DNA from: Iris pallida
Lineage: Eukaryota > Streptophyta > Magnoliopsida > Asparagales > Iridaceae
NCBI GenBank assembly: GCA_029216955.1
Contig: JANAVB010015600.1
Coordinates: forward strand, 37,837,539-37,901,538
Length of the DNA: 64,000 nt
Reading direction: 5' to 3'
Shown: positions 43,507 to 56,656 of the stretch, in pieces
Layout: each line of letters starts with the position of its first letter
Numbering within the stretch: position 1 is the stretch's first letter
Position numbers and translations under genes: made by a program
The notes under the pieces: generated by a model
Seen by the model: the letters and a program-made list of their open reading frames with translations, nothing else
What the model was told of the DNA's origin: nothing
The model's database searches: none

Positions 43507-44322
43507 TGTAGAGGCTAAAAATTGCTACAAAGAACATATTGCGCTGGACAAATAACCCTCAAAATCATATGGCGCTGGGAAACAAATAGCGCTCACAAAT
43601 CAAATGGCGCTCAGAAGAAATGGCGCATAAGTCCCACGTGGCAAGCTTCCTCGAGAAGCTGAAACAGTTGTCATAATGACTAACAACACGTCAGTCGAGG
43701 GAAATTCGTTCGAATCTCGAGCACACGGCACTCGAGAAGATTGTGTTAAATTATGTATTAAATTACTGACAGCTGCCTCATGCTATTCATCATTTGGCGT
43801 GAGGTAATTTTTTTTACAGATTGTATATAATAAACAGAGGGCGCTAATCATCAATGGCGCCAGGCGCACTTATCAGTTAGCGCCAATTGATCAAATCATC
43901 ATCCATCAGCAGTTAGATGACGTGGTGCACATGCCACTAATCTCGAAGAACGTGTACGTGACACTACCCACGACTAAGCGTATATCTTTTACAGAATGCT
44001 ACGCATCTCTAGCAGTTAAGCCAACCGTTCGTACAAATGGGTGAATGGTGCGCCAACTGCAAGTGTGCGCCAATTAGAGTAACTGGCTGACAATTATTTC
44101 CGAACTCTATAAATAGAATTCCAAGTCACTTCTCAAGCATCACTAATAATCATAATCTCCTGAGCAAGTTGCTATAGCACTCTCCAAAGGCTTTCTTCTT
44201 CGATATCGCATCATCCAAGGGATAAAGTGATTGTCTTCTGATTAGATTCCTAAAGTTGTACTTCCTCAAAAATTAATTGTACTTTTTTTAGTTTGTAATC
44301 AAACTTTTTGTTTTTGCAAACA
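43507..44322 (+). repeat. 5' LTR of element C (816 bp)
   Basis: Starts TGTAGAGGC and ends CAAACA. U3 carries many GGCGC/TGCGCC motifs and a CCACGTGGCA site near 43636. A TATAAATA box is at 44108. The 3' LTR matches along the whole length apart from a deletion of about 45 bp near 59530. Confidence 0.93.
44108..44115 (+). promoter_or_regulatory. TATA box of element C 5' LTR
   Basis: TATAAATA, at the position equivalent to the element A box. The 3' LTR copy has decayed to TATAATTT (about 59998). Confidence 0.7.
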
Positions 44323-44324
44323 AA

Positions 44325-47255
44325 ATGGCGACTCTGCTGGGGACGAATTTCTCCTCTGATGAGAAAGTGACATCTCAATTCGATGTTGCGTCGGTCGGTA
44401 CGACGCAGAAGACTTTGGTCGTAGAAGTCGACCAAACTGCCTACGAAGCCATGATTGGCACATGGTGTGCCAAGAGCTCATCTACTGTTGTTGTCTCTAA
44501 AGACAGGAAGACTCGTGCCATTTTGACTCCAAAGTCCTCCAGTGCACAATCACAGCTCCTACACAAAACAAAAGAAAGTGCTATGTGGCCTTTTCCTATT
44601 TTTTACCAATTCTGAACTTGGTGGAGGATGCGTCAACCATTGCCTCTGCGCCAATTAAGGGATATCGTCATATGGCTATCTCTCATTCCTTCCAACATGC
44701 GCCAATCACTGTCTTGACGCCAAATAAAGAAAAGTGCCTTGTGGCTACTCTTCACTCCTCCCTAGTTAAAAATTTGGTTGAGAATTTACCTATCACTGCC
44801 CTTACGCAGAACAAAAGGAAGTGCCCTATGGCCTCTCCTTATCCTTCTCCAGTCCAGGATCGGTGGAAAATACATCTGATTGTGTCTCTGTGCCAATCAA
44901 TGCAAAAAAACTTCAGAGTAGAAACTCTACTTCTTTTGGTAGAGATAATCAAATCGATGTCAAAAAAATAAACTCTACTTGAAGCCCACTTCCTGCTGCA
45001 CATCTGCGCCGTGCCAAATGCGCTGGAACAGGATGCACAAAATAACAGGGCATCTTGCCCACTCCTTATCAAGTTGGCCTACGCCAATCAAGCCAAAGCC
45101 AGGATCTTCCTACCTTGCGTATATCAAGGTCAAAGCAGAGAAAAATGATGGTATCTCAGACTGACATGCAAGTGGCGCACCACTCTGATTTGTGCACTCA
45201 TCTTAACCAGCACAGAACAGCACCAACTTCTTCAAGTCACATGATGCATCAAGAACAATATGTGCCACCTACTAAATTGCGCACAGTAAAGACTTCTAAG
45301 ATCAAGAATCCTCTCACTTATGCTAATTAATGAACTCAGCAGTTCTCTGTACACACAAGAGACACAACATCTCAAGAACAGGAGCCATGTTCCTAACATA
45401 ATCAAAGAATATGTGCCTCCGACTTCTTCTTACCCTGTCACTGTAACTGATCTTCGCGAACTCCTTGTACAAAAGTGGAAGATTACAGGACCATCTCACA
45501 CACCTGTAAGTCTACATTAGGAAGATCACTGTAATCATCACCATGAAGTACTAATCAAGTGTTGCTGTCAATCAGCTAAAAGGTATGTTTTTGACCGCTT
45601 GAATTACACTCTGACTCCTGAACTTATTATAGTGGACGAAGATGAACTGTTATATGCTTCGGTCAATATAACATCCCATAGTACTGGGGTGGAAAACGTC
45701 CAAGACGTAACGTATCCTGCAATCCTATTCAGTAGTACCTTGATCAAATTCGTGACTCCGGCGAAGGAGTTTGCCCAAACACAAGATCAAGAGACCGAGA
45801 CTTCCTCGATCAAAGAAATCTTTCAACTCCTCATCTTGGAGAAGTAATCGGTCAAATAAATCTTCCTGATTCTAATCGAGATCTCCTCGGTCAAACAAAT
45901 CTTTCCACTCCTCATCTTGGGGGTAGTTCTTTGCATGACTTCAATGCTGATAGCGAAGACTCTGACCGGACTATCCTATCTACCAGTTCATCCTCGGTAG
46001 CTAGAGAGATGACTACCTATGTCACTAATGAAGAACAAGATGCTTCCAGCTCCGCCAGTCAGGAGTAGCGGATCGCCACTTTAGAGGCCAACTTAAAAAC
46101 CATGCCCGAAATGGTTACAAGTATGCATGTTGTGATCGTAGCACAACATACTGTTCCACCAGTTGTGAATCCAATTCCAACTCAAAAACATATAGCAGCA
46201 TCTGCACCTGCCAATACTGGCTTGGGGGTACAATCTTCTCTTAATGCTACCATACCAGCTCAGGCTATTTTAAGTCAGTCTGGTGCTGGGGGTGGTGCTT
46301 ATCATGTAGTTTCACCTCCTAACACTTCAAACTAGTCTACGACTCCTCAAGCATCAGAGGATCCTCTCAAGGTAGTCAAGCTTCCGCGTAATCAGTTTGA
46401 AGCTTTTAAGCAGAAGATGGCCTACAGAAGTTAGGGATCAAACAACCCTATCCTGTAGAGTGGAAGGAAGTCCCATTTCTACCTAAGTATAAGCCACCAA
46501 CTATCATGCTGTTTGACGGTAGCTCATCTCCAAGTTAGTATCTCAACCACTTTGAAATAATGACTGACCGGCTCCAACCGAACGATGCTCTACTCGCTAG
46601 AGTATTCGTCGGGTTCTTGGCAGGAGTAGCCTACGACTGGTATCGTAGCTTGCCAGATGGCAGCATAACATCTTTTGCAGCACTGAAGCAAATGTTCCAG
46701 GAGCGGTTCTATGAGGAAACAAACGAGATGACCATGTCGGCCCTTATCAAAATCAAACAAAGGCCTAATGAAACTGTTGAACGTTTTATAGAGCATTTTC
46801 ATCGTGAAGCACTCAAAATGCCTTTGGGTACTCCAGATGCATTGACTATAGATACATGCAAATCAAACTTGTTACCTATAGTCAGCATGTGGACTGGACC
46901 CATGCAATTCCAAGATTGGGACTCCTTTATAGTAAGTGTCAGGGCAGCTGAGGACAGTGCTGATAAATTCAAACAGCTAGACATCCAGATGCCTAACCTC
47001 AACAAAGATAAACATTCTGCTACCAACAGTGGTGGTCATCAGAACAACCTCAAAGGTAAAGAAGCCTTAGCCATCAATATGGGTCAATCAACACCTACAA
47101 TGACGACACCTCCATAGAGAGTACCACATCCCAAAGAAGAATATTCCTTCGATAAAGACGACATCCTGAGCATATTTGATTATCTAATCAAGAGCAACAA
47201 ACTTCAACTACCCGAAACTAAACGGCTAGATGAAGTAGGTAAAATTGACAATCCC
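44325..47255 (+). pseudogene. gag of element C
   Basis: It starts with MATLLGTNFS inside the PBS, like element A, and continues with matching positions (DQTAYEAM against DQQAFEEM). The N-terminal region, about 700 codons long, is broken by many frameshifts (open pieces 44325-44615, 44585-44971, 45320-45520, 45599-45847 and 46102-46335). It carries an imperfect peptide repeat of about 100 bp around 44640-44850 (PIT.LT.NK.KC). The capsid domain at 46530-46990 is open except for a stop near 46534 and has the blocks FVGFLAGVAYDWYRSLPDG, ERFYEE and ERFIEHFHREALKMP. A TAG at 47115 ends this frame. Confidence 0.88.
44326..44343 (+). promoter_or_regulatory. Primer binding site of element C
   Basis: TGGCGACTCTGCTGGGGA, three bases after the LTR end. 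It is identical to the element A site. The preceding A makes the gag start codon ATG at 44325 out of the first bases of the site. Confidence 0.88.
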
Positions 47256-48780
47256 AAATATTGTATGTATTACAGGTTCTTGGAGCATCCAACCTGGGTG
47301 TGCTACGTTCTTAAGAGAAAGATCCAAGAGCTTATCAATGCCAAGGCTATCACTCTTCAGCAAGACGAGAAGACGGTGACTGCCAATGTCGTCTCTCTAT
47401 AATTCGGTGACTTTTCTACTCAACTGGTACATGATGGAGTCGTCCCCATTCCAAAGGCTACCTTAGAAATCGTTAACCTTCTACCAATAAAAAGTGATGG
47501 CTGGGTTCCTTTATCAACTAACGAAGGGGAAATCATGTAGATTTACTCTGACTTGGTCATCGATTTTGAATCTAAGACACCTGCTTCTTCTAACAAGTCA
47601 AGAAAGGTAGCCAAGTAAAGTCGTGCCATATGACGTCATTAGGTGATCATCTTCCACCTTTGGATGCTACATTTGTTTCAGCAGCAGCTTCACCTTCTTC
47701 TTCCAAGACGGAGGTACCAAAGCCGAAATCAAGTACCAGCCAGAATTCCATCGGTACAGTCAGCAGTCCCGTAAATTCATGACAAAGATGGGATACGATC
47801 TACTGAAAACCCCTGGCTTGAATGACGAAAAATGGTCTCCTATACCTCTTTTTCTGCGTCTTCAACACAATCAATCCCGTGTTGGCTTGGGATTCTGGAT
47901 AGTTCATTCATCTCTCCAAAAGAAGTCTTCAAAAAATAAGACTCGGATGAAGAACTATAACATGGATTCTTTTGTACCAATTTTGAAAGAAGAAGCCATG
48001 ACTGTACCAAATTTGGGAGGCTCTATCTCAGAGATTATCCAGAGGGATAAGAGAATACGATCACTCCTCTAGTCTTCGATGCCCCTCCGACATCTTCTCC
48101 TCATGCTGTCAATGTTCTTTCGATGTCATCACCCCAGGCCGAACCTGTTCCTCCCAAACCAACGGCAGCTGACAAAGGCAAACAGCCAGCTCGCTTTGAC
48201 AAGAGTTTAAAGAAAACCCCACCCCAAGGACTCGAGAAGCCATATAATTTTGACATATTGGCTCAACTGGCCATTACTCTGACAAAATTATCAATTTTCG
48301 AACTCCTGTGTCTCTTAAGAAAAACTCGAGAAACTTTAAGTGAAGCTTTGATACAAGCTGACATTTGTCTGGCACATCTCAAAAAATTAGACGAGAAACC
48401 AGTGGCATGCTCTCACTGTCATAGTATGGTGGAACTGATTCCTAATATCATATTTACTCAAGATGATATATTTTTGGAAGACAATCGACATGACCGACCT
48501 CTCTACTATACGGGATATGTCGATACAATGAAGGTCGATCGCATTCTAGTCGACCTGGGATCTGTACTCAGCATTATGCTAAAAACTTTATTGGATGTGC
48601 TAAAAATCCCAGTCCATAACCTCTCTACAACAATTAGGACTATTCTGGGGTTCAATTCTGGAAGAAGTGAACCACTGGAGAAGATTCACCTCAAAGTCCA
48701 AATTGGTAATTTTCGTGCAAAGGTCACTTTCTATGTGATTGACAATCATGTCTCCTACAACGTATTGTTATGAAGACCAT
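47256..48780 (+). pseudogene. Zinc knuckle and protease region of element C
   Basis: The knuckle at 47262-47303 matches element A, but the first His has become Tyr (CMYYRFLEHPTWVC). A degraded linker follows, then the protease block at 48123-48773 (RFDKSLKK, KPYNFDILAQLA, RHDRPLYYTGYV and GFNSGRSEPL). The active-site triplet at 48552-48560 is Asp-Leu-Gly, where the family seems to have Asp-Pro-Gly. A TGA at 48771 stands where Arg precedes PW in the element A C-terminal block. Confidence 0.8.
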
Positions 48781-50066
48781 GGTTGCATGAACATAACATC
48801 GTGCCATCCACTCTCCATTAATGCTTCAAATATGTCGTTGACAATAGAGAAATTCAGAAAGTAGTAACTAATCTTAATCCCTTTCGAGGCATCAAGGCAT
48901 ATTATACAAACTCCAGAATGTATAAAAAGAAGTTCGTAAAAGTCGTACTGGCTATGGACACCGAAGAAGATCGAAAAGAGAGTACGGACGATATTCTGGT
49001 GACTACAATCAAGGGACGCACTTCTCGTCTCTCATCTTCTCAGACACTGACCATTAATCTCTCTTCTTCTACCAAGCATCGTCCTGCTAAAAAGATGGTG
49101 CCTAGGGAGCTCACCTCTTCTGAGCCTCTTATTATTGACCTTCTTCATAATAAGTCTTCTCCTTCTTCTCCTCTTGTTATTAATCTTAGCAAGCCATTAG
49201 CTAAGGTTAAAAGCACTGTTGTAAATGATGATGTAAATATCAATAAAATAGCATCGCCTTTGTAGTATATTGATGTCAATTATTACACACGATATTATCT
49301 AGAAATCCTAAATAACTTTGAACCCCTTACCTTAGGAGCAGTTCAACCTTTTTAAGATGAAGTATCACTCAAATCAGTACAAGACTTATTCTTTCTAGTT
49401 CTATCCCGGAAGAAGGATGAACATCCTATCCTCTTCAGCAAAGGGTTAAATCAAAAGGCTACAACTGATAGCGACTCTGAAAATGATGATAGTGGGCGAC
49501 TTCAACTATGTCATTACAGTCAACAATCTAAGAATATCATCCAAAAGATGGGCTATAATTTTAAATCTTGCCTCAACGGTGGTAAGGAAAGACAAACTCC
49601 TATTCGTATACCTATTCCAAAAGGAAAATCATTACAATATTATAATAAAACAAAGCATGAGTTGGGCTACACTTCGTTAATCTTAACCCCAGGTGTTTCT
49701 GAGTCTGACAAAGATGAACGATCTAATTCTTCTGATTTTGCATCATGGGATTCAGACACCAGCATAGGGCACGTTCATCGAGTGACTCTATCTTCCAATA
49801 TGGTAACCGCTGAGTTCCTGAAAGATGATGACGACTTCACCGAGACTCCCAAAACTGAGCCCTGGACACAAAGGATGGATAGTCAATGGGAACTTCACTT
49901 CGAGCAGCGTAAACCGCCCACCGAGGATCAATTGGTCCAAATCGACGTCGGAGACGAAGCTTCTCCAAGGCCAATCTTTATTAGCAAAAGTCTTTCGAAA
50001 GCAGATAAACAAGATCTGATTCAGCTCATCAGAGAATATATTGACATTTTGCCTGGAGTTATGTAG
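48781..50066 (+). pseudogene. Protease-RT linker of element C
   Basis: 48918-49265 contains the hydrophobic motifs LTINL, EPLIIDL and SPLVINL, equivalents of the PLTIRLP repeats of element A. 49548-50066 aligns with the element A linker (LGYTSLILTPG, ETPKTEPWTQRMDSQWE and EDQLVQIDVGDEA). The Gln in DSQWE is the residue changed to a stop at 6149 in element A. Confidence 0.75.
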
Positions 50067-50990
50067 ATATGCCATGACTAGATCCTCAAGTCCCTACTCA
50101 CAAGCTCAACATTCTACCAAATGCTAAGCCGGTCAAACAACAACAACATAGATTTCGACCTGATATAATGGATGCTATAGAAGCTGAAGTTAAAAAGCTC
50201 ATTGCTTGTGGCTTTGTCAGAGAAAAATAACATCCAGACTGGGTGGCTAACGTTGTCCCATATATAAAAAAATAGGGAAGGTTCGAGTCTGTATCGACTT
50301 TAGAGACCTTAATGAATCTTGTCCCAAAGATGAGTTCCCTCTTTCGATCACTGATGTCATAATCGACAACACTTGCGAGTTCGAATGAATGTCTTTCATG
50401 AACGGATTCTCCGGATATAATCAAATTAGGATGAATCCCGAACATAAAAACATATATCTTTCTGTACTCCTCTAGAAGTCTACTGCTACACAGTCATGCC
50501 ATTTGGTCTTAAAAATGCTGGTTTAACCTATCAGCGGGTTATGAGCACCATCTTCTGTGAACATTTACGAAAGATAGTCGAATGCTATGTTGACGATATT
50601 GCTGTTAAGAGTCGTTTAAAGGAAGATCACATCTAAGACTTAAGAACTGTATTCGACCTAATGCGCCAGCATTAACTCAAGATGAATCCCACCAAGTCAT
50701 TCCTGGAAGTCTCTAGTGGCAAATTTCTCGAATTTGTTATTACCTCTAAGGGTATACACGTTGACCCCAAGAAAGTTAAAGCCATTCAAGAGATGCGTCC
50801 TCTACGCAACCTAAAAGAGCTACGAGGATTTCAGGGTTGACTTGCATATATCAGAAGATTCATCTAAAATCTCTCTGGACGCTGCAGATCCTTCATTCAA
50901 CTAAAGAAGAAAGCTGTGTCTTTTGTTTGGACTGGCGAATGCCAGCAAGCATTTGAAGACATAAAGAGGTACTTGGTGAACCCAAAGTCT
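50067..50990 (+). pseudogene. Reverse transcriptase of element C
   Basis: Read across frames: KQQQHRFRPDIMDAIEAEV, then VRVCIDFRDLNESCPKDEFP, MNGFSGYNQI, VMPFGLKNAG and the catalytic YVDD at 50586-50597. The thumb follows (VDPKKVKAIQEM). At least five stops (for example at 50066, near 50230 and near 50635) and several one-base indels disable it. Confidence 0.9.
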
Positions 50991-51940
50991 TAGTTCCTCC
51001 AATCATAGGAATACCCTTCCGGATGTATATTCAAGCAGTGGATCACTCCCTGGGTGCCCTCCTAGCACAAAAGAACAAAGATGGTCATGAGCAAGCAATT
51101 TATTATCTTAGTCGTACGATGATCGGTGCTGAACATCGATATAACCCGGTAGAAAAATAGTATTTAGCCCTGATGTTCGCTATTTAGAAAACAAGGCATT
51201 ATATCATGGAACAAACCATTCATGTCATCTCCAGAGCCAATCCTCAGTACACTCAATTCCAGACTCGCTACATGGGCTATAATGTTAGCACAATATGATA
51301 TGGTCTATGTCCACAAAAGTCTGTCAAGGGTTAAGTCCTAGCTGACTTCCTGGATGCACATCCAATTCCTGAAACTTTTAAACTATATGATAAAATTCCT
51401 GATAAGATTCTGGAATTTAACATGACTTCAGAAGGAATGCTTGCTTGGCATCTATTCTTTGATGGTGCATCTAGAATTGGACCCAACGGTATCATTGTTG
51501 CTGGAGTTGGAATCATTCTCGTATCACCAGAAGGAATAGCTATCCAAAGAGCCTATTCTCTGGACGAGCCATGCTCTAACAATGTTGTTGAATACAATGT
51601 TCTACTCATCGGACTCAAATTTGCTAAACAATTGGATATCGAATATGTAGAAGTATATGGAGACTCTAAACTGATTGTCAACCCGGTTAGAGGCACGTAT
51701 GAAGTTCGGCATCAAGATCTCATTCCATACCAAAAAGCAGCAGTCAAATTGGCTACATCCTTCAAAGGTTTTTTCATTGAACATGTACGTCGAGCTTGTA
51801 ATACAGAAGCTGATGCACTCACTAATCTAGCAGCAATATTAGCAATTCCTGTAAAAAGACAACAAATGATTGTTATCACTAATAGGGAATTATTTTGCAT
51901 CGAAAATAATTTGAATATTAAATTTGCAATTCAGTTGAAG
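50991..51940 (+). pseudogene. Tandem RNase H domains of element C
   Basis: A gypsy-type domain at about 51010-51360 (SLGALLAQKNKDGHEQAIYY, and ALADFL in broken form) is followed by the archaeal-type domain in an open frame from 51422. Its acidic residues are Asp in FFDGASR (51461-51463), Glu in NNVVEYNVL (51590-51592) and Asp in YGDSKL (51662-51664), and it ends ACNTEADALTNLAA. The second domain is the best-preserved part of this element's pol. Confidence 0.85.
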
Positions 51941-53267
51941 TTGGTACTACTAGCGAAGACTGGAGAACTCCTTTTATCGACTTCGTGGTATATGACATCT
52001 TGCCCGAAGATCCCAAAGAAGCAACAACAATCCGTCGACGGTCGCTTCAATTCTATTGCAATTACTCATCCAAGACACTATACAGACGATCATTTGATGG
52101 TATGCTGTCTTGCGGGCGATAAAGCAAAACAGATACTATATAAAGCTCACGATGGTGTCTGTGGTACACAACAGCTTGGCCCTAAGCTACATGATCGGAT
52201 TCGACGTATAGATTCTATTAGCCCACCATGGTGTCAGATGCCATTGAATATTCAAGGAAATGCCGAGAATGTCAAATCTATGCAGATTCCATTCATCAAC
52301 CATCAAAATTCTTGCATCCTACTGCAGCATCATAGCCTTTCGAAGCTTGGGGCATGGATGTCATCGGTCCTATCAATCTGCCTTCATCTTGAGGACATCG
52401 GTTTATCTTAGCTATAACCGATTATTTCTCAAAATAGGTAGAAGCTATTCCATTAGCGAAAGTCAAGACAAGCAGTATCATCAGCTTCATCAAGCATTAT
52501 GTAATATAGAGATTCGGTGTTCCTCGACGAATCATCCATGACAACGGACCTCAGTTTGTCAGTTAGAAGTTTGCTTGATTCTGTGATGACAATAGGACCA
52601 ACAATGTTGCTTCTACAATATATAATCCGGCAGCTAACGATTTAGCTGAAGCATTTAACAAAACAATTACCAAGCTTCTTAAGAAGTTCATTTCTACCAA
52701 TAAATAGAACTAGAGCGAAAAGCTTAGAGAATGTCTATGGGCCTACCGTACTACCGTACGCACTCCAACCGACTGTACACCTTTCTTTTTGGTATATGGA
52801 TGTGAAGTCGTTCTACCATTGAAAATCCAAATCCCATCACTGAGAATAGCTATTGCCAATGAACTCACAACAAAAAATAATAATCGTCTTCGACTTCAGA
52901 AGCTTGAAGCACTCGTCGAGAAACGGCTACTAGCTCAACAAAACAACGATCTATATCAAGCCCGTATCTCAAAAGCCTTCAACTGTAAAGTCAAAGTACG
53001 AGCATTTCAAAAAGGTGAGCCGGTCCTTCTGTCAGACGTCCTATGACTATGACTCACATGAGCAAGGGCAAATTCAAATCAAAGTGGGAAGGTCCCTACA
53101 TTGTAAGCAAAGTTTTCTCAAATGGAGCTTATCAACTGTCCGGGATGGATGGCCGAATTGCTATAATGCCTATCAATAGAAAAATCCTGAAGAAATACCA
53201 TGTTGGAAAGTGTGTACTATGTATATACCCCAAATCTTCAAAAATCCTCAGCGGAGTTTACCTATAA
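51941..53267 (+). pseudogene. Integrase of element C
   Basis: The catalytic triad residues remain: Asp in GMDVIGP (52357-52359), Asp in HDNGPQF (52540-52542) and Glu in DLAEAFNK (52648-52650). Stops such as TGA after LPSS and TAG in place of Trp after DYFSK, plus frameshifts near 51960-52260 and 53040, break it. The C-terminal GPY/F module (KWEGPYIV, NGAYQL) is open at 53043-53267. Confidence 0.88.
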
Positions 53268-53801
53268 CATCTACTTCATCTTAACAAACATCATCTTTGA
53301 AATCCAATTGTTTTAAAAGATATCTTATTCTTGGGTCCCAGTTGACCCAAGGATAATCAATTAATGTATGAATTCACGTCCACATTACCTTTGAATTTTT
53401 TTTATCTACATTAAACGACTTGTTACGTCCACATTACGTCTAATTATGTCGTCCCAGAAATGACAATATTTTAAAATTATATTCTGTCATGTCCATATTA
53501 CCTCTGAACAGATATAATGAGTATTATTATTTTCAAAGAGATATACGTCCAACACCTCTGAACATGTCTTATTTATATCTATTACTTGTGTTTTAAACAG
53601 ATCCATAATAAGAAATATAGCCACAAAAAGATCATCAGTTTTTTATTTCATGTAATAATGCAAACACCAAAAAAATTATTACATTCATTGAAAAGTGTTC
53701 AAAGCAAAAATGTTATTACGTTCTGATAACTTCACTTTGAAGGCTGGGTACTAAGATCAGTAATCAGCTTCTTCAAAGACTCGGCTCGCTCCATCCTGGA
53801 G
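53268..53801. other. Convergent intergenic zone of element C with hairpin and repeated motif
   Basis: Lies between the integrase end and the antisense gene end. A strong hairpin at 53325-53356 (CTTGGGTC with GACCCAAG, extended by TTAT with ATAA) carries CCAAGGATAAT in its 3' arm. Four copies of TGTCC(A)..ATTACCTCTGAA, or decayed forms, begin near 53388, 53425, 53490 and 53547. Both features have counterparts in element A. Confidence 0.65.
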
Positions 53802-54688
53802 TCAATTACCCTTTTCCTGGCCAAGTCTCCTGGTCTCTGGTTGCAAAATTTGTATTGATGTAACTTGACATTCTATCTCTGCAACCTGAACCTGGAGGAA
53901 GTCATTCCATTGCCAAATCAGACCATCCAGACGACTGGAAGAAACTTGATACAATTCAAGCACTTCTTCCTCACGCTTCTTGGTTGTCGTGATCGTCTCA
54001 TGAAGCTTGGCCATTTCAGCTTCCAGCTCTTGAAGACGAGCTTGGCCCTCAGCTGCTTCTCTCTCTTTCTCTACTGCCTCGGTCTTATAAAGCTCAACGG
54101 AAGAGGTCGCTTTTGCAATGCTTGTTTCCATCTCCCTAGATCGTACTGAAAAGGTAACTACAGAAGTGTTCAGGGCGACTTGACGTTCTTCAAATTCACG
54201 AGCCATGGCCTCATACTCTGCATCTACTAGTCTCTGTATATTGCTTCTCATCAATTCTTGATAAGATCTAATAGGATCTTCAAGCTCATCCAAGACGTGC
54301 TCCAAGAAGTTAACTCTTTCAGTATTGCCAAGACCATGTATTACTTCAATCGCAAAAGAAGAGGTTCTCCTTTCTAAATCATAAGGGTAGTTTTTATCCA
54401 TAGCCATCTGAACAAGGGTGCTCAAGGAAGTCAAGAAGGCACTCATATATGTTTCGACGATGCTATTGGTCATCGTCGATACACCAAGCGTCGCCGCTTC
54501 AACATGAGCTTCTTTTTCTGTAGAAGATGGAGGAATCGCAGATTGTACACCAGAAGATTTTGGTGTAGGCATCCTTGAAGAGCTTCCTTCCATAATATGA
54601 GTCCCCATGTTCAGGGGAGCCATAGTAGAGCTGAGGCTAAAAGTCGTAGAAGTCAACGGGGCCGTAGCAATAGTCCCCATATGACCCT
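53802..54688 (-). pseudogene. C-terminal coiled-coil exon of the antisense gene
   Basis: Starts after the acceptor at 54689 and ends at the stop at 53802. The first third is Ser/Thr/Pro-rich. The last 170 residues are Glu/Lys/Leu-rich with heptad spacing (EAVEKEREAAEGQARLQELE), a predicted coiled coil. The order and end position relative to pol match 484-1596 of element A, though the residues are diverged. Confidence 0.65.
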
Positions 54689-56656
54689 CTGCAATCAAAA
54701 ATAAAAAAAAGCAAAATCATTATATCACACAATATTAAGGGAGCAATGGTGAATAAAAGTCAACAATTTACCTGAGCTCGACAGTATATATGGAGTCTCA
54801 CGAGGCATGGTATCTTGCTCTGTAAAAAGTCTCGCCATGGTATTCTCAGATACAGCTGCTTGGCTGCTTCCTGCCTCCGAGCCCTCTGATATGAAACGGC
54901 TGCTTCTAGCCCCTGATTTAGCCTGGCCACCTTGGACTGCTACTTCTGCACATTCTGTTTCAAAAACATGTTCAGTCGGGGTCTAAATCCCCTTAGCATC
55001 AATTTTAGGGTTTTCGTCACCCTCAACATCCTCAAGACCTTTAGCCAGGTCTTTATTACCTTTGTTATCGTCATTAGGGTTTTCATCACCCTCAATGTCT
55101 TCAAGACCTTCAACAAGGCCTTCATCATCACCTTCATCATCTAGGCTTTCGTCGTCCTCAATATCAACATCAGAATTCTCATCGCCTTGCGGTTCATTGA
55201 GATTCTGATAATTATCTTTAGGGCTTTGATGGCCCTCATCTTTAATAGGATGTTCTTTACCCTCAGCAACATTTTGGCCATTCTTGGTCGTCAAGTTTTC
55301 CTTATCTTGGACCGCCGTTTGATTTTCAGAAGTAGCATCTATGGGTTCTTCTTCAATTAGCTCATCACCAAAATTACAGCAATTTAGTTCTTATATCATC
55401 TCTTCATATTCTTGAGAGAGTGCAGAAGTTTAAACAGTAGAGGGAGCTGCAACATCTGGAACAATATTTTCTAAAATTGACATTTCTTCAGGAATTGTGT
55501 CCCCTTGAACATCATCAGTAAAAGACGGCAATGTCACACCTACTAAAGCAAGTGTAGACGTAGGAATGTTGATTGTTACAACTACTGGTTTTGAAATAGG
55601 AATCGAAGGGATATCCGCTGCAGCAGTTGGAGCAAAAATACTGGTTGTTGGGGCCTCTGCAAAAAAGAAAATATATATATCAATACAAATGCTCAATGGT
55701 TTAAACAGACAAATAACTCTTGTTTGACTGAAAGAGTAAGAGTATCACCTTGTGGATCTTGCGACGGCAGTAATGGTTCTGGTGGTCCAGGAGAATGCCT
55801 CGGCTTTGATGGAGTAGGCGAGGGTATAATTTTCTGCTGCATAATTTTGGAGGTCACTAATTTTCTTCTCACGTTGCACTTAAGCGGTATTTGGGGTGAT
55901 CCCTCGGTTTCACCAGGCTCATCCTGTACATTCGGCTCTCTACTAGTCATTTTAGTAGGAATTTTATTTTCTTTTGGGATTGAAGAAGGAGTTGCTCCTG
56001 TACCTCCAGAAGAAAGTCCTCCTTCCATCTGTCATGTCTGAGATCTAGTTCTCGTCGCGGGCTGTTCAGTAATAATAACTGCTTCTTTCTTTTTCTTTCT
56101 ATGAGCTTAAAGGAAGAAGGAGGCTCGGTTGGGGCAGATTGGGTAGTTGATTCTTCAACTTTCTATCTTTTGCTAACCTCTTTCATAGGGGATTTCTCTT
56201 TCCGCTTCTTAAGAGAGATATACAGTAGATCATTCACTTCATCAGGAAAGCCGACAAGTGTAGCTTCTAAAAGCTTGTCATCAGAAGCATTATCAACCGC
56301 TTCTCTGAATTCCAGATTAGTCTTGGCCCCTGCCCGCGACCATCTGACAGTGACAAAACTATCAGACAAAGAGAAACCTTCACAGAAGGTATTGGCCGAA
56401 GTATAGAAATTTGTGTATGTGTATAACATACGCGGACCCACTTCAATAGTAGCAGAGGGCATTGCGAATATAGCCTTAGTGCCCCTTACACTATAATATC
56501 TCCATCCTCTGGTACCATCGATCAAGTAGTAGAAGCTTTTAGGCAAGTGGTTGTGTTCCCAACGTGCATTTGATCGTAGCCGAATTGGTGAGCAAATCGG
56601 CTAGGCAGATATGGCTCCAGGAAGCACTCACCCCCGAGGTTGATGAGAGGGTCTGA

